Shown here: positions 52,154 through 60,885 of the stretch, piece by piece
Layout of the letters: each line of letters starts with the position of its first letter
How positions within the stretch are numbered: the stretch's first letter is position 1
Assembly: GCF_900105215.1 (NCBI RefSeq)
Contig: NZ_FOIP01000002.1
Span: 744,001-808,000 of the forward strand
Length of the DNA stretch: 64,000 nucleotides
Source of the DNA: Lacrimispora sphenoides
GTDB taxonomy: Bacteria > Bacillota > Clostridia > Lachnospirales > Lachnospiraceae
Direction: 5' to 3'
Notes under the pieces: generated by a model
The model's database searches: none
Seen by the model: only the letters and a program-made list of their open reading frames with translations
Told to the model about the DNA's origin: nothing
Translations under genes and position numbers: made by a program

Positions 52154-53134
52154 CTATGCCCTTTCAAGCGGCTGTGTACTGCACCGAAAGGAACCTCCCA
52201 GACTCCTGGAAATTTCAAAATCAATATACTCCACGGTTATACCTCTTGCCTTTAGCTGCTCTGCAATATATTCGAATTGAGGATCTAATATATACGTAGA
52301 CTCATTAATTGGAAGTCCATTCACCGCCAAATAGGCGATATCTTTGTAAGGGACAGAGATTTTATCCCAATCCTTTAGAGCTTCCGGTATTCCATTTATA
52401 AAGGCCTCTTCACAAATAATCATCAGTCCGTCTCTTACAAGGCTTAATGCACAATCCAAATGCAGTACATCCTGTTTTAACGGAACCTCCACCACTTCAT
52501 AGCCAAAATGGGATAAAAATGTTTGAAGCCATAGATAACCGTTATGATTAGAGGCCAAGCCTGAATTACCCACGAAAACTGTTTGATCTAAGACCAGAAC
52601 ATCTCCGCCTTCTAAAAAAGGACCCTGCTCAGCATCAATCCCTTCTGAACTATCTGGTCTTGGTACAGAAACATAGAAGGCCCCCGTGCGGTAAGCTTCA
52701 TTAGCAAGGATATCTCTGATCGGCAAAACTTCATTCCTACGATGGAAAAAGCGTAACGACCCTTCAATAATGGAGGGGCCAACTGTAAAGAAAGGATCAC
52801 GTACAAAGAAATTACAGGAGCCGAATTCCCTGCCGGCTTCTTTCTCGTAATCAGTCAGCAACCGGGGACGAACGACTTCAACTCCATACTTCTCAAGAAC
52901 TTCTTTTAAGTTTTCCCGTTCTTTTTCCCATTTTCTTTGACGCTCAGGGAAAACCTCTTTATAATTCCTTCCTGCTGTATCTACGCCTTCAAGCAGGCCT
53001 AGGCTTTCCTCTGAAAGAAATGCATCATCTTTAGAATTTCCTGTCCGGGCCGGAAAGATAAATTCGGATTGCGTTAAGACAACTTTTTTTAAAGGTGCAA
53101 ATTCACTTTTTACTTTTATTCTGTTCGTTTCCAT
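52154..53134 (-). CDS. Amidinotransferase/arginine-deiminase-fold hydrolase
   Basis: 326 aa. Guanidino-modifying fold: FFVRDPFFTVG, GPFLEGGDVLVLDQTVFVG (EGGD), VLHLDCALSLV (His-x-Asp) and GGSFRCSTQP with the nucleophile Cys near the C-terminus. These are the catalytic residues of DDAH/arginine deiminase/amidinotransferases. Substrate could be arginine, a methylarginine or a peptidyl arginine; the sequence does not decide. Stands alone; divergent from nothing close. Confidence 0.85.
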   Translation of the reverse strand: METNRIKVKSEFAPLKKVVLTQSEFIFPARTGNSKDDAFLSEESLGLLEGVDTAGRNYKEVFPERQRKWEKERENLKEVLEKYGVEVVRPRLLTDYEKEAGREFGSCNFFVRDPFFTVGPSIIEGSLRFFHRRNEVLPIRDILANEAYRTGAFYVSVPRPDSSEGIDAEQGPFLEGGDVLVLDQTVFVGNSGLASNHNGYLWLQTFLSHFGYEVVEVPLKQDVLHLDCALSLVRDGLMIICEEAFINGIPEALKDWDKISVPYKDIAYLAVNGLPINESTYILDPQFEYIAEQLKARGITVEYIDFEISRSLGGSFRCSTQPLERA

Positions 53135-53248
53135 ATGAAATCATTTCCATTCCATATAATTTTATTAATTAAGACCATTTCATATCATTCCACTCAGGAA
53201 CGAATATCATTGACAACTTCCCTGCAACAGGACATTATAAGGCTTATT

Positions 53249-53482
53249 TTACAGTTCTTTATTTTTTCCGGCTGTATCCGTTTCATCTTTATCATGTCTG
53301 ATCACCCGGGCAACAAGCTGAGCGGCATAAAGAAAGACGGGGACGACGACAGAGGAAAAAATAGCGGCCATCAGCCAGTTTTTTGCTTCCGGATTATGGG
53401 AAAAGGCGGATATTATGGCGATAAGGTACATGGAGAGAATGAGTACTACTCCGGCCATAGCCAGAAAACGTTTCCATTTCAC
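53249..53482 (-). CDS. Small two-helix membrane protein
   Basis: 77 aa from GTG 53482 (GGGAGGTAATACTT). Membrane helices at about 7-25 (LAMAGVVLILSMYLIAIISA) and 37-58 (LMAAIFSSVVVPVFLYAAQL) joined by FSHNPEAKN; charged tail RHDKDETDTAGKNKEL. Conserved-looking small protein of unknown function. Confidence 0.6.
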   Translation of the reverse strand: MKWKRFLAMAGVVLILSMYLIAIISAFSHNPEAKNWLMAAIFSSVVVPVFLYAAQLVARVIRHDKDETDTAGKNKEL

Positions 53483-53660
53483 AAGTATTACCTCCCTTTT
53501 TAAAATTGATATTTTATAATTATAGCCTATAAATGGAAAAATAGGAAGGAGGGCTTTTCCTTGTTAATAAAAACTTTAAATTTGAAACCTGTACTTTTCT
53601 GCGGAAATATAGTAATATTTTATTATAAAAAATGGAAGGCCTGGAAGGAGTGCAAAACTC

Positions 53661-54722
53661 TTGAGGAAACGATGGATAGCGGCAGCAAGTATCATTCTCA
53701 TCATGGGAAGCATGATGACTTCCATGGCAGCGGAAGAGAAGATACAGGAAGAGGGCGAAAGCCAGCAGGCGTCAGTATCGGACCGGCAGTGGCAGGAAGA
53801 CTCAAGCGGCTGGAAATATGTCAATGCCGCGGGAGAATTTAAGAAGAACCGCTGGGAAGAGATAAATGGATATTGGTATTACTTTGACAATGATGGGTAT
53901 ATGGTTTCTGATTGGACAAGGATCGGCGGAATGAACTACTGCTTTTCTGAGACGGGGGAGCTGCAGCTTGGCTGGTGCTACAACGACGACGAAGAGAAGT
54001 GGCATTATTATAACGAAGACGGTACTGCCCAAAAAGGCTGGTATCAGGATAAAAACGGAAGCTGGTACTGGTTTTCCACAAAGGGGGAGATGGCTTCTTC
54101 CGGCTATAAAAACGTAGCGGGAAAACGATATTATTTCTATGATAACGGACAGATGGCTGCAAATCAGTATATAGGCCTTTTCTACATGGATGAAAACGGT
54201 CAGAGAAACAAGGAATTCGATATTAGTATTGATGGGAAGAAAACTTCTGCATCCGTGTCTTCTGAAGTAAAAGATGCCATTACAGAGGCCACTAAGAATA
54301 TTCCCAGAGATTGGATCAGGAAGTTTAAAGATCAGGGCTGGGAGATCATCTACTATCCAGGAAAAAAGTATTTTTCTGCGCCAATGACGGATAGCGGCAT
54401 TTATTACGTATGCTATAAACTGGATACGAATTATAAAAAAATCAAAATTTGCCAGGCGGAAGAGTTGACGGCAGCTTTTGGGGAGTACATCGGATATGCC
54501 TCCGGCTGTTATGGCAGCAACAGCCAGGATGCTACGGATCTGATTATGAGCAGGGATTCCGTGGAGGATTTTGTGTACATCCCAGATTATTATTCCGATG
54601 ATATGAGGTTTTATTTTGGAAAGCTGGTGGCAGCGTATGTAGGGAGTTCCTATACAAGGGGAGAGATGGAAGAAGAGGCGCCCCGTGTGACGGAAATATT
54701 AAAAAGGATATTGTATACATAG
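53661..54722 (+). CDS. Secreted choline-binding-repeat protein with lethal-factor-like C-terminal domain (degenerate)
   Basis: 353 aa from TTG 53661 (GGAAGGAGTGCAAAACTC). Signal peptide to about residue 24 (SIILIMGSMMTSMAAEE). Residues 40-185 are choline/cell-wall-binding-type repeats (NGYWYYFDNDGYMVSDW, NGSWYWFSTKGEMASSGYKN). Residues about 195-353 (ITEATKNIPRDWIRKFKDQG, LTAAFGEYIGYASGC, FYFGKLVAAYVGSSYTRGEM, PRVTEIL) show the layout of anthrax-lethal-factor-type (ATLF) metalloprotease domains, but the HExxH position reads AAFGEY. So it is probably a non-catalytic relative (inference). Anchored to the cell surface via its repeats. Confidence 0.7.
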   Translation: MRKRWIAAASIILIMGSMMTSMAAEEKIQEEGESQQASVSDRQWQEDSSGWKYVNAAGEFKKNRWEEINGYWYYFDNDGYMVSDWTRIGGMNYCFSETGELQLGWCYNDDEEKWHYYNEDGTAQKGWYQDKNGSWYWFSTKGEMASSGYKNVAGKRYYFYDNGQMAANQYIGLFYMDENGQRNKEFDISIDGKKTSASVSSEVKDAITEATKNIPRDWIRKFKDQGWEIIYYPGKKYFSAPMTDSGIYYVCYKLDTNYKKIKICQAEELTAAFGEYIGYASGCYGSNSQDATDLIMSRDSVEDFVYIPDYYSDDMRFYFGKLVAAYVGSSYTRGEMEEEAPRVTEILKRILYT

Positions 54723-54743
54723 TAAGCAGTTTAATAAAAATGG

Positions 54744-54786
54744 AAAGCAGTTAAAAGAGATTTTCTCTTTTAACTGCTTTTTTGAT
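54744..54786 (+). terminator. Terminator
   Basis: Perfect 17-bp stem AAAGCAGTTAAAAGAGA / TCTCTTTTAACTGCTTT, loop 3, then TTT. Confidence 0.9.
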
Positions 54787-54931
54787 ATTGCCGCAGGACT
54801 TTGATGTCCTGTGGCTTTTATCTTGCCCGGAACCCTGATCTGTAATGTCATAATTTACTATAAAAGGGGGCAAGATAAATAGAGTCCGGCGCTTCCAATT
54901 TTACAAGGCGCAATTTAGGAGGAATAGACTC

Positions 54932-57691
54932 GTGAACAAGAAACAGAAAAGAGCGAATGCAAGAAAAATCTCAGAGAGCTTCACCCGCAGAGAAAGAGCC
55001 AACGAAACCATTACTTTCGCTGCAGCTAATGAGCTTGAGACCGTTTTACAACAATTCAATGCTTCACTGGGTGGTCTTTCTGAAAAAGAAGTTATTGCAA
55101 GCCGCAGTTACTATGGCGAAAATAAGGTGACACGGGAAAAGAAAAAAACACTGCCTCAAAGGCTGGCGGAGGCGTTTGTCAACCCCTTTACGGCAATTCT
55201 GTTTTGCCTTGCCATTGTATCCACAATTACAGATATAATTTTGCCGGTGGTACAGGGTACGCCGGAAGAAGCTGATCCACTTACGGTTATTATTATCATG
55301 ACAATGGTTATGATTTCTGGCGCGTTGCGCTTTGTTCAGGAATCCCGCTCCGGCAATGCTGCCGAAAAACTTTTAGGGATGATTACCACAACCTGTACGG
55401 TTGACCGGAAGGAAGAAAAAAAGCAGGAAATTCCTCTTGTCGAAGCGGTGGTCGGTGATATCATCCATCTTTCAGCCGGTGATATGATACCTGCGGATGT
55501 AAGAATGATTGAGGCAAAGGATTTGTTTATCAGCCAATCGGCCCTGACCGGCGAGAGCGAACCTGTGGAAAAGTTTGCGTCTGTTGGTAAGGATGAAGTA
55601 AATACGGCTACAGAGTATTCCAATATCGCATTTATGGGCAGCAACGTAATCAGTGGCAGTGCCACCGCAGTTATAATCTCCGTCGGCGATGATACCCTGT
55701 TTGGCTCCATGGCTTCTTCGGTTGCAGGTGAAGCCGTTGAGACCAACTTTACAAAGGGTGTGAATGCCGTTTCGTGGGTTCTCATCCGGTTTATGTTTGT
55801 TATGGTACCCATTGTGTTTGTCATCAATGGGATCACCAAAGGCGACTGGATCGCGGCGTTCCTCTTCGGTATCTCCATTGCAGTCGGCCTGACTCCTGAA
55901 ATGCTGCCCATGATTGTCACCACTTGTCTGGCTAAAGGTGCCATATCTATGTCTAAAAAGAAGACAATCGTAAAGAATTTAAACTCCATTCAAAATTTTG
56001 GAGCGATCGATATTCTTTGTACGGACAAAACCGGTACATTGACTCAAGAGCGTGTGGTATTGGAGTATTCTATGGATGTAATGGGAAACAGAGACACCCG
56101 TGTGCTTCGCCATGCTTACTTAAATAGCTATTTTCAGACAGGCTACAAGAATCTAATGGATGTGGCAATCATCCGCAAAACAGAGGAAGAAGAAGCCTCC
56201 GACCCAAAACTGATCGATTTGTCTGAAACCTACACAAAGGTGGACGAGATTCCTTTTGATTTCACCCGCCGTCGTCTTTCCACCGTGGTCAGTGATAAAA
56301 CCGGCAAGACCCAGATGGTTACAAAAGGCGCTGTAGAGGAGATGCTTTCTATCTGTTCTTATGCCGAATATCAGGGTAAAGTAGAACCTCTTACGGAAGA
56401 AATTAAAACTAATATTCTTCAGACGGTAGATCGCCTGAATGAAGATGGGATGCGGGTTATCGCTGTTGCACAAAAGACCAATCCATCTCCAGTCGGTGCT
56501 TTTGGAGTAAAAGATGAGCATAACATGGTGCTGATCGGGTATCTGGCTTTTCTTGATCCACCGAAAGAATCGGTTCAGGAAGCAATCAGGGTTCTCAAGG
56601 AGTATGGCGTTACTACCAAAATCCTGACCGGTGACAATGACAAGGTAACCCGTTTTATCTGCAAACGGGTAGGGCTTAAGGTCAATAACCTGCTGTTAGG
56701 CTCTGATATTGACAAAATGGATGATACTGCTTTGGCAAAGGCGGCGGAACAAACCGCTGTGTTTGCAAAGCTTTCACCGGATCAGAAGACCCGTATCGTC
56801 ACCGTCCTCCGTAACAGCGGGCACATCGTGGGCTTCATGGGTGACGGAATCAATGATGCGGCCGCAATGAAATCCGCCGATATCGGCATTTCTGTGGATA
56901 ACGCAGTTGACATTGCAAAGGAGTCCGCTGATATTATTCTTTTGGAAAAAGACCTGATGGTTTTGGAGGAAGGGATTATCGAAGGGCGTAAGACCTATGC
57001 CAATATGAATAAATATATCAAGATGACAGCATCTTCAAACTTTGGCAACATGTTCTCGGTGCTTGCTGCCTCAGCGTTACTTCCATTCCTGCCCATGATG
57101 AGCCTGCAGTTAATCTTTCTTAATCTGATTTATGACTTATCCTGTACAGCAATCCCCTGGGATAACGTAGATAAGGAGTTCCTTAAGGAACCCCGCAAAT
57201 GGGATGCGTCTTCTGTTGGAAGCTTTATGCTGTGGCTCGGACCTACCAGCTCTATCTTCGACTGGACTACCTATGCGTTCATGTACTTTGTTTTTTGCCC
57301 GTTGTTTGTGTCCAATGGAATTTTATATAACGACCTGGCAAATCACTTTTCCGGTACGGAATTGTTACGGATGCAGACGAATTATGTGGCATTGTTCCAA
57401 GCTGGCTGGTTTGTAGAATCCATGTGGAGCCAGACCCTGGTGATTCACATGATTCGTACGCCAAAGCTCCCGTTCATCCAAAGCCGTGCATCCGCCTCGT
57501 TAACACTGCTGACCTTTGCCGGTATTGTGGTGCTGACCATTATTCCATTTACCGCTTTTGGAGGGACGCTGGGATTCCTGCCGCTGCCAACCGCCTACTT
57601 TGCGTACCTGATCCCGTGTATTATATTGTACATGGCACTGGCTACGAGCCTGAAGAAGGCATATGTACGGTATTACGGTGATCTTCTCTAA
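54932..57691 (+). CDS. mgtA: Magnesium-translocating P-type ATPase
   Basis: 919 aa from GTG 54932 (GGAGGAATAGACTC). P-type motifs: TGESEPVEK, phosphorylation site [51 protein letters not shown] and [19 protein letters not shown]. Ten membrane helices, with [20 protein letters not shown] typical of MgtA/MgtB. Imports Mg2+ under low-Mg conditions. The leader (54787-54931) holds a short GC stem but no M-box core that I can recognise. Confidence 0.94.
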   Translation: MNKKQKRANARKISESFTRRERANETITFAAANELETVLQQFNASLGGLSEKEVIASRSYYGENKVTREKKKTLPQRLAEAFVNPFTAILFCLAIVSTITDIILPVVQGTPEEADPLTVIIIMTMVMISGALRFVQESRSGNAAEKLLGMITTTCTVDRKEEKKQEIPLVEAVVGDIIHLSAGDMIPADVRMIEAKDLFISQSALTGESEPVEKFASVGKDEVNTATEYSNIAFMGSNVISGSATAVIISVGDDTLFGSMASSVAGEAVETNFTKGVNAVSWVLIRFMFVMVPIVFVINGITKGDWIAAFLFGISIAVGLTPEMLPMIVTTCLAKGAISMSKKKTIVKNLNSIQNFGAIDILCTDKTGTLTQERVVLEYSMDVMGNRDTRVLRHAYLNSYFQTGYKNLMDVAIIRKTEEEEASDPKLIDLSETYTKVDEIPFDFTRRRLSTVVSDKTGKTQMVTKGAVEEMLSICSYAEYQGKVEPLTEEIKTNILQTVDRLNEDGMRVIAVAQKTNPSPVGAFGVKDEHNMVLIGYLAFLDPPKESVQEAIRVLKEYGVTTKILTGDNDKVTRFICKRVGLKVNNLLLGSDIDKMDDTALAKAAEQTAVFAKLSPDQKTRIVTVLRNSGHIVGFMGDGINDAAAMKSADIGISVDNAVDIAKESADIILLEKDLMVLEEGIIEGRKTYANMNKYIKMTASSNFGNMFSVLAASALLPFLPMMSLQLIFLNLIYDLSCTAIPWDNVDKEFLKEPRKWDASSVGSFMLWLGPTSSIFDWTTYAFMYFVFCPLFVSNGILYNDLANHFSGTELLRMQTNYVALFQAGWFVESMWSQTLVIHMIRTPKLPFIQSRASASLTLLTFAGIVVLTIIPFTAFGGTLGFLPLPTAYFAYLIPCIILYMALATSLKKAYVRYYGDLL

Positions 57692-57705
57692 AGGAAAGGA
57701 GAGCA

Positions 57706-57882
57706 ATGATAAATTGGGCCAATATCTGGTTAAAACTTTTTGGTACAACTCAATGGATGGGCATTGACATAGGCTTTTGGGTTTCCATGCTCCTGTGTGC
57801 GCTCATTGTGGTTGTGATGAATGTTGTTTTTTGGGGGGTGAAACCGAAAAGGAACGATGCTGACACGGCAGGAGATAAGTAG
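57706..57882 (+). CDS. 58-aa membrane partner downstream of mgtA
   Basis: ATG at 57706 with AAAGGAAAGGAGAGCA upstream, 14 bases after mgtA. One membrane helix (about residues 22-44, IGFWVSMLLCALIVVVMNVV) with a Trp-rich N-terminus (MINWANIWLKLFGTTQWMG) and a charged tail KPKRNDADTAGDK. Its position suggests an MgtA regulator or subunit, but the sequence gives no family match known to me. Confidence 0.7.
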   Translation: MINWANIWLKLFGTTQWMGIDIGFWVSMLLCALIVVVMNVVFWGVKPKRNDADTAGDK

Positions 57883-57902
57883 GAGATGAGTAAATTTAAT
57901 AG

Positions 57903-57937
57903 AGCTGCCCTTTTACAAAGGACAGCCCTCTTTTTCT
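57903..57937. terminator. Terminator between mgtA operon and ABC-F gene
   Basis: GCTG-CCTTT / AAAGG-CAGC stem with one mismatch, then CCCTCTTTTT. Confidence 0.75.
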
Positions 57938-57942
57938 AACGT

Positions 57943-59856
57943 TTATTCTGCCAGATCTTCCCACAGCTCATACAGCTCTTCCAGCCTCAGCCGGATCGTT
58001 TCCTTTTCGTTATTAAACTCCACCAATTTTGAGACATCGGTAAAAATCTCTTCCTTACCAAGCAGTTCATCAATTTCTCCGTCTCTGGTTTCTAATTTGT
58101 GGATCTCATCCTCTGTTTTCTTTAATTCATTCTGGCGTTTACGAAGACGGGCCTGCTCTTCCTTTTGCGCCTTCCAGTCCAGCTTGGTCTCGGTGATCTC
58201 CTCCGAGGCAGCAGCCTTAGCAGAAAGAGGGGCTGTGTACAAGCTGGTCATGATCTCTTTCTTTTCCAGATAGTAATCATAATTGCCGATGTAATTGATC
58301 AGAGTCTGATTGGTTAAATCCAGGATTCTGGTTGCGGTTTTGTTAATGAAATAACGGTCATGTGACACATAGAGAATGGTTCCCGTATAGTTGACCAGGG
58401 CATCCTCCAGGATTTCTTTGGAGGTAATATCCAAGTGGTTGGTAGGCTCATCCAGTATGAGGAAATTGGCTTCGGAAAGCATCAGCTTTGCCAGGGATAC
58501 CCGGCCACGTTCGCCGCCGCTTAAGTCTTTTACCCGCTTGAATACATCATCACCGGTAAATAAAAAAGCGGCCAGGATGTTACGGATCTGGGTATTGTTC
58601 ATGGAAGGGTAGGTGTCCTGCAGTTCATCAAATAGATTCTTTTCCATATTCAGAATCTGATGCTCCTGGTCATAATATCCGATATGTACCTTGGAGCCTA
58701 AGGAGATTTCTCCTTCATCCGGTTCTAAAATACCGTTTAACATTTTAAGAATGGTAGTTTTTCCGGTTCCGTTGCCGCCGATGATTGCTACCCGCTCTCC
58801 CCGTTTGATTTCAAAATTAACGTTTTCAAAGAGCCGGTTCTGATGAAAGGCTTTTCCCAGCCTGCGGACCGTGAGGACATCGTTTCCGCTGATGATATTG
58901 GGTTCCAGACGGATCCGCATCTCATCATTTATTTCCATTGGTTTTTCCAGAACTTCGATTTTATCCAGCATCTTTTCCCGGCTTTCCGCCCGCTTGATGG
59001 ATTTTTCCCGGTTAAAAGACTTTAATTTGGCAATGACCTCTTCCTGATGCTTAATTTCCTGCTGCTGGTTTAAATATGCTTTCATCTGGGCTTCCCGGAT
59101 CATGGCCCGCTTTCCGCTGTAATCGGTGTAGTTTCCCTGATATACGGTCATAAGGCCGTTATCCAGTTCCATAATTTTCGTGACCACCCGGTCTAGGAAA
59201 TAGCGGTCATGGGCAACGATGATTACACTGCCGTCATAATTGATCAAATATCCTTCCAGCCATGCAATGGATTCCATATCTAAGTGGTTGGTAGGCTCAT
59301 CAAGCAGGATGATATCTGGCTTGGTGAGAAGGAGCCGGCCTAAGGATACCCGGGTCTTCTGGCCGCCGGATAATGACATGACAGGTTTATGGAATTCTTC
59401 TTCCGTAAAGCCAAGTCCTTTTAGTACTCCTGTTACTTCGCTTTGATAGGCATATCCGTTTATCAACTCAAATTCGTGGTTGAGTCTGCTGTAGGTGGTA
59501 AGCATGGATTCCAGCTCCTCGCCCGTGGCGTGCTTCATATCCACTTCCAGCTGGCGGATCCTTGCTTCCATTTCCATGACAGGCCGCTTGGTTTCCAGGA
59601 CTTCTTCATAAACAGTCCGCTCTCCGGACAAATCCTGGTGCTGCGACAGATAGCCGATGGATTTCCCCTTGGAAACAATCACATCTCCTTCGTCGGTGGG
59701 AAGCTCTCCGATGATGATTTTTAACAGTGTGGATTTTCCGGCGCCGTTAATTCCTACAATGGCGGCTTTTTCATGGTCTTCTATATGGAAGGAAGCATGC
59801 TTGATCACTTGATTGCTTCCAAATGCTTTGCTTATATTATTGCATGACAAAATCAT
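57943..59856 (-). CDS. ABC-F family ATPase (ribosome-associated)
   Basis: 637 aa. Two ABC cassettes: Walker A GINGAGKSTLLKI and GGNGTGKTTILKM, signatures LSGGQKTRVSLGRLL and LSGGERGRVSLAKLM, Walker B PDIILLDEPTNHLD and ANFLILDEPTNHLD. A charged linker (residues about 240-290, KREMI...KRAESREKMLDK) and a C-terminal coiled coil (LDWKAQKEEQARLRKRQNEL) are ABC-F traits. No membrane domain. Likely translation factor or resistance-type ribosome protection; which one cannot be told. Confidence 0.92.
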   Translation of the reverse strand: MILSCNNISKAFGSNQVIKHASFHIEDHEKAAIVGINGAGKSTLLKIIIGELPTDEGDVIVSKGKSIGYLSQHQDLSGERTVYEEVLETKRPVMEMEARIRQLEVDMKHATGEELESMLTTYSRLNHEFELINGYAYQSEVTGVLKGLGFTEEEFHKPVMSLSGGQKTRVSLGRLLLTKPDIILLDEPTNHLDMESIAWLEGYLINYDGSVIIVAHDRYFLDRVVTKIMELDNGLMTVYQGNYTDYSGKRAMIREAQMKAYLNQQQEIKHQEEVIAKLKSFNREKSIKRAESREKMLDKIEVLEKPMEINDEMRIRLEPNIISGNDVLTVRRLGKAFHQNRLFENVNFEIKRGERVAIIGGNGTGKTTILKMLNGILEPDEGEISLGSKVHIGYYDQEHQILNMEKNLFDELQDTYPSMNNTQIRNILAAFLFTGDDVFKRVKDLSGGERGRVSLAKLMLSEANFLILDEPTNHLDITSKEILEDALVNYTGTILYVSHDRYFINKTATRILDLTNQTLINYIGNYDYYLEKKEIMTSLYTAPLSAKAAASEEITETKLDWKAQKEEQARLRKRQNELKKTEDEIHKLETRDGEIDELLGKEEIFTDVSKLVEFNNEKETIRLRLEELYELWEDLAE

Positions 59857-59860
59857 GTTT

Positions 59861-59960
59861 CATTTCCTCTTTCCTGCCTGTATTATGGCATAAAGGTATA
59901 CTCTGGGGTATTTCCTCTTTCCAGCCTGTTTTTAGGGCATATAAGTATATTCGAAGGGTG
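59861..59960 (-). repeat. SD-hairpin intergenic element, two tandem units
   Basis: On the minus strand: ATATGCCCTAAAAACAGGCT then GGAAAGAGGAAATACCCC; second unit TATACCTTTATGCC...CAGGCAGGAAAGAGGAAAT, ending just before the ABC-F start. Confidence 0.75.
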
Positions 59961-60044
59961 TTTTCTTCCTGTATAAATGTAAGGCAACAGAAATAGTATA
60001 ATATAGGTCCTTCCTTTTTTCAAGGATACAATGATAAAACCCGT

Positions 60045-60073
60045 TTGACATTATTTTGTCACGCAGTTATAAT
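60045..60073 (+). promoter_or_regulatory. Promoter of rex
   Basis: TTGACA, exact 17-base spacer, TATAAT; near-consensus sigma-A promoter. I see no clear Rex operator (TTGTGA-N6-TCACAA). Confidence 0.85.
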
Positions 60074-60108
60074 AATGTTAGTTAGATTAAGTTAAAGAAG
60101 GTGAAGAA

Positions 60109-60780
60109 GTGTCAGAGAAAGAAATTTCCAAAGCAGTGATTACCAGGCTTCCGAGATATTACCGGTATCTGGGCGAATTACTAGAAGATGGAGTGGAACG
60201 TATTTCCTCCAATGATTTAAGTGTACGAATGAAAGTGACCGCTTCTCAGATCCGCCAGGATTTGAATAATTTCGGCGGATTCGGCCAGCAGGGCTATGGT
60301 TATAATGTAAAGTATTTATATGCAGAGATCGGGAAGATATTGGGAATAGACAGGCAGCATAATATCATTATCATAGGCGCTGGAAATTTAGGACAGGCAA
60401 TTGCCAATTATGCAAACTTTGAAAAGCGGGGCTTCCTCATCAAAGGAATGTTTGATATCAATCCGCGTCTGATCGGCCTAGTGGTCCGCGGGATAGAGAT
60501 CCGCAGCGTAGATGATCTGGAGCAGTTCGTAAAAGATAATGATGTCCAGATCGCAGCTCTGACCATTCCAAAGACAAAGGCGCCGGAGATTGCAGACCGC
60601 CTTGTGAAGGCAGGAATCAAGGCGATCTGGAATTTTGCCCATACGGATTTAAGCGTGCCGGATGATGTGGTTGTTGAGAATGTCCATCTATCGGAAAGCC
60701 TGATGCGGTTATCCTACCGGGTATGCAGTATACAGGACAGTGAGGAAGAAAGAAACAGACAATCTGAAATAATGGAGTAA
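60109..60780 (+). CDS. rex: Redox-sensing transcriptional repressor Rex
   Basis: 223 aa from GTG 60109. N-terminal winged helix: ISKAVITRLPRYYRYLGELL, RMKVTASQIRQDLNNFGGFG; NADH-binding Rossmann IIIGAGNLGQAIANYANFEK; C-terminal helix LSESLMRLSYRVCSIQDSEE swapped in the dimer. Senses NADH/NAD+ and represses fermentation and electron-transfer genes in anaerobic Firmicutes. Confidence 0.95.
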   Translation: MSEKEISKAVITRLPRYYRYLGELLEDGVERISSNDLSVRMKVTASQIRQDLNNFGGFGQQGYGYNVKYLYAEIGKILGIDRQHNIIIIGAGNLGQAIANYANFEKRGFLIKGMFDINPRLIGLVVRGIEIRSVDDLEQFVKDNDVQIAALTIPKTKAPEIADRLVKAGIKAIWNFAHTDLSVPDDVVVENVHLSESLMRLSYRVCSIQDSEEERNRQSEIME

Positions 60781-60784
60781 CATG

Positions 60785-60830
60785 CCTGCCGGCAGGTGAA
60801 GGGAAGTCTCTTCGCTGCCGGTAGTTTTTC
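60785..60830 (+). terminator. Terminator after rex
   Basis: CCGGCAGGTGAAG / CTTCGCTGCCGG stem, then TAGTTTTTC. Confidence 0.75.
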
Positions 60831-60831
60831 T

Positions 60832-60872
60832 ATAGACCTTTATGCCCCAAAAGCGCGGGCAGGAAAGCGGAA
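60832..60872 (+). repeat. SD-hairpin intergenic element (one unit)
   Basis: AGACCTTTATGCCCC...GCGGGCAGGAAAGCGGAAAGG, upstream of nnr. Confidence 0.75.
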
Positions 60873-60885
60873 AGGTGGGAGATAT

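Noticed and set aside
54787..54931. M-box Mg riboswitch before mgtA
   Set aside because: The gap is only about 145 bases and lacks recognisable M-box core blocks.
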